NCBI GenBank assembly: GCA_964596685.1
Contig: CAZQVA010000004.1
Location: 37,303-101,302 of the forward strand
Direction of reading: 5' to 3'
Source of the DNA: CAZQVA01 sp964596685
Lineage (GTDB): Bacteria; Chlamydiota; Chlamydiia; Chlamydiales; VFKH01
Length of the DNA: 64,000 bases
Shown here one piece after another: positions 42,515-51,219 of the stretch (positions within the stretch are counted from its first letter, which is position 1; each line of letters opens with the position of its first letter). The notes below the pieces were generated by a model. It searched no databases. It worked only from the letters and a program-made list of their open reading frames with translations, and was not told where the DNA came from. Both the position numbers and the translations under genes were made by a program.

Positions 42515-43723
42515 TTACACCACCCTGGCGGAACGCAGACGGGCGATGGCTTCCTCGTCATAGCCAATTTCGTCCAGGATCGCGTCAGTATCGGCGCCCA
42601 GTAAAGGTGCGGCTTGCGTGGGCAGGCGCTTGCCATCCAGTCGAATTGGGTTGCCCAGTACCCTCATCCCGGCCAGATCCGGGTGATCCGTGGTCTGGAC
42701 CATGCCTGTCGAATGGATGAAGGGGTTGTCCAGCGCCATGTCGAGGCCATAGACCGGCGCTACCGGCATGTGGCCTTCCAGCAGGCCAAGCCAGTGACTG
42801 GTCGGCTGCGCCGAGAAGATACTGTCCAGGATCCCGGTTAACTCGTCACGGTTGGCAAGGCGCGCTGAGGGGGTTGCAAACCGGGGGTCATTCGCCAGAC
42901 CGGTCTGGCCGATCCGTTCGCATAGAATTGTCCAAAACTTCGGCAGTTGCGCCATGACGAAAACCCAACCATCGGCTGATTTGACCAGCTGGCTCGGCGT
43001 TACCGACGGGTGAGCAGACCGCGGGCTGCGCGTCGTCACGTCACCGGTGTTCAGATACCACACGGCCGGATAGCTGGTCTGGTGCAGAGCAGTTCCAAGC
43101 AGGTCCACGTCCACGTCGCGTCCCTCTCCAGTGCGCTGCGCATCTACCAGCGCTGCGAGGAGGCCGATGCTCATCATCGTGCCGGTCATGAAATCAACCA
43201 TCGACAAGCCGAACCGGGTCGGCGGACCATCGGGTTCGCCGGTCAGTTCCATGAAGCCTGCCTCGGCCTGCATCAGGTAATCGTAACCGGGCCAGCGCGC
43301 GCGCTCGTTATCCCGTCCATATGCCGAAAGATGGGCGCACACGATTGCCGGATTTACCTGCTTGAGCGCATCATATGTCAGGCCAAGCGCGCCTGGCAGA
43401 TCCCCGCGCATGTTGTTTGCAACCGCATGGGACCGGGCGACGAGGGCGTGGAAGATCTCTTGGCCTTCATCGGTGCGCAGGTCGAGCGTAAGCGACCGCT
43501 TGTTGAGGTTGAAGGCCTGAAAATAGAGGCTCTCCCCCTTTCGCAAGAAATGAGGACCAACCGCACGGGCCGTATCCCCACCACTCGACGTGTCGGTGGC
43601 AGGCGGCTCGATCTTGATGACTTCTGCGCCAAGCTGAGCAAGGAACATCGTGCCATACGGGCCAGCGCCGTATTGTTCTGCAGAAAGGATCCGAAATCCG
43701 GAAAGGGGGAGACGTTGTGCCAT
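42515..43723 (-). CDS. CaiB/BaiF-type CoA-transferase 3
   Basis: A 402-residue CaiB-like protein. Landmarks are LSGFRILSAEQYGAGPYGTMFLAQLGAEVIKIEPP, LTLDLRTDEGQEIFHALVARSHAVANNMRGDLPGAL, and the Asp in RWPGYDYLMQAEAGFM. ATG 43723 overlaps the acyl-CoA dehydrogenase stop by one base. It probably works with the next gene to activate a dicarboxylate with CoA. Confidence 0.88.
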   Translation of the reverse strand: MAQRLPLSGFRILSAEQYGAGPYGTMFLAQLGAEVIKIEPPATDTSSGGDTARAVGPHFLRKGESLYFQAFNLNKRSLTLDLRTDEGQEIFHALVARSHAVANNMRGDLPGALGLTYDALKQVNPAIVCAHLSAYGRDNERARWPGYDYLMQAEAGFMELTGEPDGPPTRFGLSMVDFMTGTMMSIGLLAALVDAQRTGEGRDVDVDLLGTALHQTSYPAVWYLNTGDVTTRSPRSAHPSVTPSQLVKSADGWVFVMAQLPKFWTILCERIGQTGLANDPRFATPSARLANRDELTGILDSIFSAQPTSHWLGLLEGHMPVAPVYGLDMALDNPFIHSTGMVQTTDHPDLAGMRVLGNPIRLDGKRLPTQAAPLLGADTDAILDEIGYDEEAIARLRSARVV

Positions 43724-44892
43724 TATGCAGGGTTCCGCTTGATCCATTGCTTGGATATGATCATGCGCTGCATTTCATTGGTGCCTTCGCCAATGCACAT
43801 GAGGATGGAGTCGCGATAATAGCGCTCGATCTCGTACTCCTTGGAATATCCGTATCCACCGAAGATGCGCAGCGCCTCTTCGCTGTTGCGGACAGCGGCC
43901 TCGGAGGCGAAGTACTTGGCCATGCCGGCTTCCATGTCGCAGCGTTCACCGCGATCATAGGCTTCGGCAGCGTCGAATGTCAGCAGGCGGGCGGCACGCG
44001 CGCGCGTTACCATTTCGCCCAGCTTGAGCTGGATGGCCTGGTGATCGGCAATCGGGCGACCCATCGTCTGTCGGACCTGCGCATATTCGGTAGCAAGCCG
44101 CAGGGCGCCTTCTGCCAGGCCGACACCGCGCGCCGCAACGTTGATCCGGCCCAGCTCCAGCCCGCCAGTGGCCTGGAAGAAGCCATGCCCTTCGACACCG
44201 CCGATCAGATTGTCGGCCGGGATACGATAGTTATCAAAGACTAGCTCGGCGCTGTCGATTGACTTGTAGCCAAGCTTGTCGAACTTTTTGCCGACATGGA
44301 AGCCTTCGCCCTTGGGGGCGATCATCAGGCTCATGCCCTTGTAGCGAGGATCGGCCTTGGGGTCCGTCTTGACCAGCAGTGCAAAGCAGCTGCCCTGGAT
44401 GCCGTTCGAGATCCAGGTCTTGGTGCCGTTGATCACGTATTCGTCCCCTTCGCGATGGGCGATCGTGCGAATTGCCTGGAGATCAGTCCCGGCATTCGGC
44501 TCCGTCAGCGCCAGGCCACCACGAATTTCGCCCGTGGCGAAGACCGGAAGCCACTTCGCTTTTTGCGCTTCGGTACCAAACCGTTCGACAGCCGCAGCCA
44601 TGATCAGGTGCGAGTTGACGATGCCAGTAATCGCCATCCAGTAGGACGAGATGTAAGCGATGATCTTGACGTAGGTGGAAGCCGGCAAGCCGAGGCCGCC
44701 ATATTCACGGCCAATGGTCGCCCCGAAAAGCCCCAGTTCGGCCATCTGGTGAACCAGCTTTTCAGGCCAGATGTCGCCGTGGTCATGTTCCATCACGACC
44801 GGGCGGACTTCCTTTTGCACCCAGCGTTCAATCGTGTCGAGGAACGCCTGTTCCTCTTCTGGCTCGATGAACCGTGGATCGCTTGCCGACAT
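43723..44892 (-). CDS. acyl-CoA dehydrogenase (glutaryl/alkylsuccinyl-CoA type)
   Basis: A 389-residue acyl-CoA dehydrogenase. It has GLALTEPNAGTDLQAIRT and TKTWISNGIQG for FAD binding and IGEGTNEMQRM with the catalytic Glu, at the position found in short-chain and glutaryl/benzylsuccinyl-CoA dehydrogenases. It would oxidise the CoA ester made by the two transferases. Its start is 71 bases from the MaoC stop, the largest gap in this operon. Confidence 0.9.
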   Translation of the reverse strand: MSASDPRFIEPEEEQAFLDTIERWVQKEVRPVVMEHDHGDIWPEKLVHQMAELGLFGATIGREYGGLGLPASTYVKIIAYISSYWMAITGIVNSHLIMAAAVERFGTEAQKAKWLPVFATGEIRGGLALTEPNAGTDLQAIRTIAHREGDEYVINGTKTWISNGIQGSCFALLVKTDPKADPRYKGMSLMIAPKGEGFHVGKKFDKLGYKSIDSAELVFDNYRIPADNLIGGVEGHGFFQATGGLELGRINVAARGVGLAEGALRLATEYAQVRQTMGRPIADHQAIQLKLGEMVTRARAARLLTFDAAEAYDRGERCDMEAGMAKYFASEAAVRNSEEALRIFGGYGYSKEYEIERYYRDSILMCIGEGTNEMQRMIISKQWIKRNPA

Positions 44893-44963
44893 ATCTATTC
44901 TCCAAATTCAGTCGTTTGAAGGGCGGCACGCGCGCAGTCGCTGCGTGCCGCCAATGTATCAAT

Positions 44964-45473
44964 TCAATCGTCGACCGGGCCGAAGCCGCGCTTCCAGATC
45001 AGCATGGTCCGTTCGAACGTGCAGACGACATCGCCGTGCTGGTTCTTGCCGATGGTGCGAACGGTGACGATACCTTGTTCGGGGCGCGAGCTTGACTCGC
45101 GCTTGTCCAGGACTTCGCTCTCCGCATAGAGCGTGTCGCCAGGAAACAGCGGGTGGGTCAGCCGGATCTTGTCCCAGCCCAGATTGGCGACTGCCTTCTG
45201 GCTGCAGTCCGAAACGCTCATCCCCACCATCAGCGCGACGGTCAGCGGAGAGCAGACGAGCGGCTTCCCGAACTCGGTCTTCTTGGCAAATTCATAGTCG
45301 AAGTGCGCCGGGTGCGTGTTCATCGTTAACAGCGTGAATTCCACGTTGTCGGCATCGGTAATGGTCCGTCCCGGGCGATGTTCGTAAATGTGGCCGACCA
45401 CGAAATCTTCGAAAAATCGACCAAAAGTCTCACGGAAACGACCGGGAGAGACTTCGATAACTCCTGCACGCAT
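44964..45473 (-). CDS. MaoC-like hydratase (mesaconyl-CoA-hydratase-like)
   Basis: A 169-residue hot-dog-fold hydratase. It shows GRFFEDFVVGHIYEHRPGRTITDADNVEFTLLTMNTHPAHFDYEFAKKTEFGKPLV, the pattern of mesaconyl-CoA hydratase and related MaoC proteins with catalytic Asp and His. It would hydrate the enoyl-CoA formed by the adjacent dehydrogenase to a malyl-CoA-type ester for the CitE-like lyase. Confidence 0.86.
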   Translation of the reverse strand: MRAGVIEVSPGRFRETFGRFFEDFVVGHIYEHRPGRTITDADNVEFTLLTMNTHPAHFDYEFAKKTEFGKPLVCSPLTVALMVGMSVSDCSQKAVANLGWDKIRLTHPLFPGDTLYAESEVLDKRESSSRPEQGIVTVRTIGKNQHGDVVCTFERTMLIWKRGFGPVDD

Positions 45474-45513
45474 AGGCTTTTTCCTTCTTATTCGGTTTCA
45501 GTCGCTTTCAAGT

Positions 45514-46332
45514 TTATGCCGGATTGGATGCGGCCAGGATTCTGCGGTATCGGTGCATCACTGGTGCTTCCAGCATCCGGCCGCGAAACGCGATGGGACG
45601 CCCCCCGCCAGCCTCGAAAGCCGCCAGTGCTTCCTGTGCTTCTACAACTTCGGCATCCGACGGGCGCATCACGCCCGCGATCGTTGCGATCTGACGTGGA
45701 TGGATTGCTGCCTTGGCCGAAAAACCGAGCGCCTTGGCAGCGCGGCATTCCGCCTCCAGCCCTGCATCATGGTTGAGATCGATAAACGGCACGTCGATCG
45801 CGGCGATCCGGTTGGTGGCGCAACTCATCACGAGCGCGCTGCGCGCTGCGAAGAGGGGATCCCAGGCAAGGTTGACGCCTAGCTCGGCGGAAAAATCCCC
45901 GCCGCCAAACATCAGGGCGCCAACCGTGGAGCATGCGCCGATCGCATCGGCATTCCTCAGGCCACGAACGGTTTCGATCAACGGAATGATCGAGGGCGTG
46001 GCGGCACCCAGAATGGCGGCGACCTGTTCTGGTTCGGCCGCTTCCTGCACCATGGGCAGAAACAGTGTGTCCGGCATCACTTTGGCATCCGCGAGGGCCA
46101 GCAGATCTGCAAGGCCGGCCCGCGTGGCCAGGCCATTGATGCGCAGAGCCAGGCGCGGCGACGCGATTTGCGCCAGCGTTTCCAATGCAATGGCGCGAGC
46201 CGAATCTTTCTCGGCAACAGGGACAGAATCTTCCAGGTCCATGCAGACGAGGTCTGCTTCGCTCGAAAGTGCCTTTTCGATGCGGTCCGGGCGGTTCGCC
46301 GGCACGAACAGGAAGTTTGTGAAGCGGATCAT
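45514..46332 (-). CDS. CitE/HpcH-type malyl-CoA or citramalyl-CoA lyase
   Basis: A 272-residue HpcH/HpaI-aldolase-family protein. It starts with TNFLFVPANRPDRIEKAL, has ADLVCMDLEDSVPVAEKD with acidic metal ligands, LRINGLATRAGL, IPLIETVRGLRNADAIG and GFSAKAAIHPRQ. This is the CitE-like lyase group that cleaves citramalyl-CoA, malyl-CoA or methylmalyl-CoA. ATG 46332 gives the family N-terminus. It is the first gene of its operon, only 10 bases from an operator palindrome. Confidence 0.87.
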   Translation of the reverse strand: MIRFTNFLFVPANRPDRIEKALSSEADLVCMDLEDSVPVAEKDSARAIALETLAQIASPRLALRINGLATRAGLADLLALADAKVMPDTLFLPMVQEAAEPEQVAAILGAATPSIIPLIETVRGLRNADAIGACSTVGALMFGGGDFSAELGVNLAWDPLFAARSALVMSCATNRIAAIDVPFIDLNHDAGLEAECRAAKALGFSAKAAIHPRQIATIAGVMRPSDAEVVEAQEALAAFEAGGGRPIAFRGRMLEAPVMHRYRRILAASNPA

Positions 46333-46342
46333 AATTCTCAAG

Positions 46343-46354
46343 TTGTCCGGACAA
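46343..46354. promoter_or_regulatory. operator palindrome site 4
   Basis: TTGTCCGGACAA, a perfect 12-base palindrome 10 bases upstream of the CitE-like start codon. Binding here would block initiation directly. Confidence 0.7.
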
Positions 46355-46476
46355 GTGATAAAGTCAATGTTTTTCTGGTCGGTTTGCGGGACCGCGCCTG
46401 CCCTGGCGGTGCCGGTGAGATTTCCCGGTCCGGCCTGCCGCATCAGCGGGTCAGGTGCCGGACCGGGCAGGAGGCA

Positions 46477-47160
46477 TCAGAAGGGCTTGATGTTGCCCAG
46501 AAAGGCCGTTCCCAGCAGGAGGATATACACAACCCAGACCCAGATTCGGGTCAGGTCCATCGTGCGCCGCAGTGGCACTTCCGTTTCATCGCTGGAGCCT
46601 TCGGCAATCAGGCGGCCAAGCTGCGGCCCGACCGGTTTGAATGCTACGTCGATCATGATCGCGGCCGCAAAGATCAGGCCGAACATGACGGCTTTCCCCG
46701 CAAGCCACAGCGGTGCCAGCGGGGCGCCCTTCACAAGGGAAACGACGCCCAGCGCCAGATAAAACACTGTAAGCGCGATCTTCAGCACGAACTCGATACG
46801 ATTGTTACGTTTTGCCCGCGGCGTTTGATCGTGGAAATGGCTGTCCCAGACCAGCCAGAGCCAAAAGCCCCCGATTGCCCATGCCGCGACGATCGCCGAG
46901 CCGGGAAGATCCCACCAGCCACCAGCATCGACCATGGAAAGGGTGAGGGGCACCATCAGCGCCCAAGCCGACCGCGGGACCATATCAACATTGACCAGCA
47001 GCTGCAGCAAGGCGAGTCGCTGGGGCAGCGTCCACTTCTCGCGCTTCCTGAAGTGCTGGCCTAGCAGGAACACGCCGACGTCGGCGCCAAGCCACAGGAC
47101 GAACAGCAGCAAGTGCGTGAAAACAAGAACTTGATACAAGGTGACTGACATCTCGGGCAT
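46477..47160 (-). CDS. membrane protein D of the four-member paralogous family
   Basis: A 227-residue protein with about six membrane segments. The signature is present: THLLLFVLWLGADVGVF (helix-1 His and WLGxD), VNVDMVPR (D-x3-R) and the end FLGNIKPF. ATG 47160 (or 47151) gives the same short N-terminus as the paralogues; a longer start at 47226 has a GGAGG only two bases away. It is transcribed divergently from the TonB receptor gene, with an operator palindrome between them. Confidence 0.72.
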   Translation of the reverse strand: MPEMSVTLYQVLVFTHLLLFVLWLGADVGVFLLGQHFRKREKWTLPQRLALLQLLVNVDMVPRSAWALMVPLTLSMVDAGGWWDLPGSAIVAAWAIGGFWLWLVWDSHFHDQTPRAKRNNRIEFVLKIALTVFYLALGVVSLVKGAPLAPLWLAGKAVMFGLIFAAAIMIDVAFKPVGPQLGRLIAEGSSDETEVPLRRTMDLTRIWVWVVYILLLGTAFLGNIKPF

Positions 47161-47261
47161 TTCGGGAACCCCTTCGCTTGGCAGCGGCAGACCGTATGCC
47201 GCGTGCGATTTTCCAACGATTGACATTGCCTCCCTTGCATAAGCTGTGGCGCTGTGCAAAC

Positions 47262-47273
47262 TTGTCTGGACAA
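47262..47273. promoter_or_regulatory. operator palindrome site 5
   Basis: TTGTC-TG-GACAA, perfect 5-base arms. It lies 33 bases before the TonB receptor ATG and upstream of the divergent membrane protein D gene. Confidence 0.65.
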
Positions 47274-47305
47274 ATACAATGTCATCCGACAGGAAGGGTT
47301 TGTAC

Positions 47306-49807
47306 ATGAGGACAGTATTGTACCGGGGTGTTGCCATCGCCGCTTTGGCCGTAGTTGCCAGCAGCAACGTCGCATTCGCGCAGGATGAGTCTGGGGCAGC
47401 AGTGGCCCAGGAAAGTGAAGGTGATTCGTACGGCCTGAACGAGATTACCGTTACCGCTCAGCGGCGCAGCGAAAGTGTGCAGTCCGTTCCCATCGCCATC
47501 AGCGCATTCAATGACGCGGAACTCGCAACGCGCGGCGTCAGCAGCGCGCTTGAGGTAACGCAGTACGTTCCTAACCTCGTTGGCATCAACAATACCGGTC
47601 TCGGATCGGCAAACGCGTACTACATGCGTGGCCTCGGCAATACTGAATCCATCCCCACATTCGACCCCCCGATCGGCACTTATGTGGATGACATTTACCT
47701 TTCGCGGCAGAATGCGAACAACCTCTCGCTGTTTGATGTCGAGCGGGTCGAAGTGTTGCGCGGGCCCCAGGGAACGCTGTTTGGTCGGAACACCACTGGC
47801 GGTGCTGTTGCAGTGTTCCTCAAGGATCCCGAACCGGACCTTGGTGGTTATGTTCAGGCCGGCTATGGCTCGTATAACCTGTGGCAGCTCAACAGTTCGC
47901 TGAACATTCCGCTGAGCGACAGCTTCGCGGTCAAGGTTTCTGGCTATGTCCAGGACAGCGACGGCTATGCGAAGAACACCGTCACGGGTGAGCGCCAGAA
48001 CCAGAATGACGGTTGGGGCGTGCGACTGGGGCTGCGCGCGGACTTGTCCGAAAACGCGACCTGGACCGGTTCGTATATCCACACCTTTGCTGACGGCGCC
48101 AACATCGCCAACTTCGATTGCAACCCTGCCAATCCTGCGCAGTGCGATGGTCGCTTTGTGACGACTGGCTTCCGGCGGGACGGCAACTTTGGCGGGCGGA
48201 TCACCGGCAAGAAAAATGATTTCGGTCATTTCGTGAAGACGTCGATGGACTTCGTCTCATCGAATCTGAAGCTGGGCAACGACGACCTGAGTGTCAGCCT
48301 CATCACTGGCTACGTTTACACGACCCAGGATTACGCGCTCGACTTCTCGGACGGGCGCGCACTGCCGAGCATCAATGTTCCGAAGGCCCCGGTGCAGAGC
48401 TTTGTCCGTGGCGGCTTCACTGTGGCAAATGAAGGCGAATTTTCCCAGTTTTCGCAGGAAATCAAGGTAAACGCCACTCTGGGTGACGGGCTGGTCGACC
48501 TGGTTGGGGGTGTCTACTACTTCGAAGAAGACAACTTCAGCGATTTCGCCGATCTGTTCACGATCGCCAGCGCCGCAACGCCCGCACCGCAGGGGAATAC
48601 GCTGGTTCTTGCGGACCGCATCATGACGAATTCGACGCGGGCTTACGCCGGTTTCCTGCAGGGCGACCTGAATCTCACCGAACAGCTCAAGATTACAGCG
48701 GGCGTGCGTTACACGGATGAAACCAAGCGGTTCTCGATCCGCGATAATCGCGCTTCGTGTAATGATGGAACGGTCGAAGCGACCTGCCTTGCCGACGCCA
48801 ATCTGGTCGTTCCGAATGGCACAGTGATTCCCCGCAAGCAGAACGTCAAGATCTGGACGCCGCGCTTCGCTGTGAACTACAAGGCCAGCAACGACATCCT
48901 GCTGTTCGCTTCCGCAACCAAGGGCTTCAAGTCAGGTGGCTGGAATGCCCGCGGGACCAGCCCGTCCGAACTGCTGCCGTTCGATGCCGAAAAGGCCTGG
49001 AGCTATGAAGCGGGCGTCAAATCGGAACTGCTGGATCGCCGCCTTCGCGTTAACCTTGCCGCTTATTGGCTGGATGTCAGCGGCCTGCAAACCCCGTCGG
49101 GTTTTGTACGCGCCAATGGTTCGATCGGTTTCGTTACGCGCAATTTTGCGGATTACGAAAACAAGGGCATCGAGCTTGAAATCAATGCCGTTCCGGCGCG
49201 CGGTCTGAACGTGTTCGCATCGTTCGGATATCAGGACGACAAGTACAAGATCGACCTCAATCGCCCTGTGCTCGATGCATATGGTGTGCAGTCGGTGGGG
49301 GCCCAGCAGGCCAAGTGCCTGGCTCAGCTTGCGGCGGGTCTGGTGCCCGGCGGCAACGCAACGGATTGCGCACAGGGGATCGTGGCGGCAAACGGCTCGC
49401 TTGCTAGCCCGGTACGTACGCCCAAGTTCAACCTTTCGATCGGTGGCAGCTATGAAGCGGTGCTGGGCGGCGGGCTGAGCCTGATCCCCGCCATCAACGC
49501 GAACTGGCGCGACAAGAGCGAAGTTGGCACCAGCAATGTGACCTTCTATGACGATCCCGTGACCAGCTCCACCGGGACGGTCTATGCCAACAATCTGCTG
49601 GGCAATGGTCCCCGCATCGCAGGTTCGCTGAGCGAAGCTCGGTGGATCGCCAATGCTACGCTCACGCTCAAGAGTGAGGCAGGTTGGTCGGTTTCGGCGG
49701 AATGCCGCAACTGCTTTGACGAGGAAGCCGTGGAATCCACCCTGGCGAACCTTGAATACATCAATCCGCCGCGGACCTGGCTGCTCAAGGGCCGGTTCTC
49801 GTTCTGA
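47306..49807 (+). CDS. TonB-dependent outer-membrane receptor
   Basis: An 833-residue receptor. A signal peptide (AIAALAVVASSNVAFAQ) is followed by the TonB-box region LNEITVTAQRR, the plug domain (YYMRGLGNTESIP...VEVLRGPQGTLFGRNTTGGAV) and a long beta-barrel ending in WLLKGRFSF with the terminal Phe needed for outer-membrane insertion. It would import the cluster substrate, presumably too large or scarce for porins. It is under an operator palindrome and may be co-expressed with the MFS gene downstream. Confidence 0.93.
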   Translation: MRTVLYRGVAIAALAVVASSNVAFAQDESGAAVAQESEGDSYGLNEITVTAQRRSESVQSVPIAISAFNDAELATRGVSSALEVTQYVPNLVGINNTGLGSANAYYMRGLGNTESIPTFDPPIGTYVDDIYLSRQNANNLSLFDVERVEVLRGPQGTLFGRNTTGGAVAVFLKDPEPDLGGYVQAGYGSYNLWQLNSSLNIPLSDSFAVKVSGYVQDSDGYAKNTVTGERQNQNDGWGVRLGLRADLSENATWTGSYIHTFADGANIANFDCNPANPAQCDGRFVTTGFRRDGNFGGRITGKKNDFGHFVKTSMDFVSSNLKLGNDDLSVSLITGYVYTTQDYALDFSDGRALPSINVPKAPVQSFVRGGFTVANEGEFSQFSQEIKVNATLGDGLVDLVGGVYYFEEDNFSDFADLFTIASAATPAPQGNTLVLADRIMTNSTRAYAGFLQGDLNLTEQLKITAGVRYTDETKRFSIRDNRASCNDGTVEATCLADANLVVPNGTVIPRKQNVKIWTPRFAVNYKASNDILLFASATKGFKSGGWNARGTSPSELLPFDAEKAWSYEAGVKSELLDRRLRVNLAAYWLDVSGLQTPSGFVRANGSIGFVTRNFADYENKGIELEINAVPARGLNVFASFGYQDDKYKIDLNRPVLDAYGVQSVGAQQAKCLAQLAAGLVPGGNATDCAQGIVAANGSLASPVRTPKFNLSIGGSYEAVLGGGLSLIPAINANWRDKSEVGTSNVTFYDDPVTSSTGTVYANNLLGNGPRIAGSLSEARWIANATLTLKSEAGWSVSAECRNCFDEEAVESTLANLEYINPPRTWLLKGRFSF

Positions 49808-49830
49808 TTGATGAGCGTTTGACTTGAACA

Positions 49831-49865
49831 GGATCGGGGGCGCGGTTTTGCCGCTCTCCCGATCC
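49831..49865 (+). terminator. hairpin between TonB receptor and MFS genes
   Basis: GGATCGGG (49831-49838) pairs with CCCGATCC (49858-49865), with a further GCGG/CCGC stem and a TTTT loop inside. No T-run follows, so it may attenuate rather than stop transcription. Confidence 0.45.
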
Positions 49866-49893
49866 GCCCTGAACGACGGATGGAATTTCGCAG

Positions 49894-51189
49894 ATGAAAG
49901 CACTCCCGCAAACAGCGAGCGGTTCATCCGACCGCGAATTCGCGAACGGCTGGAAAGTGCTGTTGGCCGGCATGCTGGGGGTAACCTGCGGCGCATCTCC
50001 TATCCCATTCAATCTCATCGGCTTTACGGTTGAGCCACTGTCGGCAGAATTTGGCTGGAGCCGGACCGAGATCATTCTTCCCGCCACGATCTATGGCCTG
50101 ATCGCCTCGCTCATGGCGCCAGTGTTCGGCTGGCTTGCAGATCGTTACGGAGTGCGCACGGTTGCGCTCAGTTCTGTGTTTGCGTTTGCCGTGGCCCTTT
50201 CGGCGGTGGCGCTGACGCCAGCTGCCAATACACCAGCCACGCTGTACTTCTATTATGGCCTCTGGGTTATGATTGGGCTGGTGGGCATCGGCTCCACACC
50301 GGTGACGTGGAGCCGGGCCGTAAACCTGTGGTTCTTCAAGCATCGCGGCCTTGCTCTGGGCATTCTGTTGATGGGCACCAGCCTGGCGGCACTGTTTGTG
50401 CCGAAACTGGCGGTCTGGGCCATTGCCCAGTTCGGATGGCGCACGATGTTTGCAATCATGGCCCTGCTGCCATTGCTGGTCGCATTGCCCGTGGCATGGT
50501 TATACTTTCGCGAGCCGCGTCCGGAGGAACGGCCTCAGGCACTGCTCAACAGCGACGGCCGGCTGGCCGGGATGACACTGGGCAAGGCGATGCGTGGCTA
50601 TCGTTTCTACGTCATGTGGATTTCGATCAGCATCGTGGCCGGATGTTATTCCGGGGCTTTCATCAACATGCCTGCGATCCTGATGGATGACGGGATGAGC
50701 GCCCAATCGGCCGCCAGCATCATGGGTGTGCTAGGGATCGGTATTTTTGCGGGACGGGTCATCACCGGGGCGCTGCTCGATCGCTTCTGGCAAGGCTTTG
50801 TCGCGTTTCCCCTGCTCTGCCTGCCGGCCATCACCTGCCTTATCCTGCTGGGTGGCGACGTGACCTTCACGCTTGCCTCGTTGGCAGCCTTCTTTCTTGG
50901 CTTTGCCGCAGGGGCAGAGGCGGACCTGATCGCCTACCTGGCTGGGCGCTATTACGGGATGGCCCACTACGGCAAGATCTATGGCATGCTTTACATGCCG
51001 TTCGGGATCGCTTCTGCGCTCTCCTCGATCCTGTACGCCTATGTTCGCGACGTAACCGGTTCCTATGATCCGGTGTTGATTGTGGCGATGTTCGGCTTTG
51101 TGGGCGGCGGAGCAATGTTGCTGCTGCTCGGCCGGTACCCAAACTCATTTGATGACGACGCTGCGCAACTGCCCGTCAGCGCAACCTAA
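49894..51189 (+). CDS. MFS transporter
   Basis: A 431-residue major-facilitator protein with about 12 hydrophobic segments. The loop-2/3 motif is GWLADRYGVRTV, with VTWSRAVNLWFFKHRGLALGI in the middle of the N-terminal half and GRVITGALLDRFW as the equivalent in the second half. It resembles the monocarboxylate/oxalate-formate antiporter group. It probably moves the imported compound or an acid product across the inner membrane. Confidence 0.88.
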   Translation: MKALPQTASGSSDREFANGWKVLLAGMLGVTCGASPIPFNLIGFTVEPLSAEFGWSRTEIILPATIYGLIASLMAPVFGWLADRYGVRTVALSSVFAFAVALSAVALTPAANTPATLYFYYGLWVMIGLVGIGSTPVTWSRAVNLWFFKHRGLALGILLMGTSLAALFVPKLAVWAIAQFGWRTMFAIMALLPLLVALPVAWLYFREPRPEERPQALLNSDGRLAGMTLGKAMRGYRFYVMWISISIVAGCYSGAFINMPAILMDDGMSAQSAASIMGVLGIGIFAGRVITGALLDRFWQGFVAFPLLCLPAITCLILLGGDVTFTLASLAAFFLGFAAGAEADLIAYLAGRYYGMAHYGKIYGMLYMPFGIASALSSILYAYVRDVTGSYDPVLIVAMFGFVGGGAMLLLLGRYPNSFDDDAAQLPVSAT

Positions 51190-51219
51190 TTCCTTTTTCT
51201 GACCTACTGAGGACACGAC

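Noticed and set aside
45713..46762. A 349-codon open frame antisense to the CitE-like gene.
   Set aside because: Low-complexity Ser/Arg/Ala composition without domains, opposite a gene with full family motifs.
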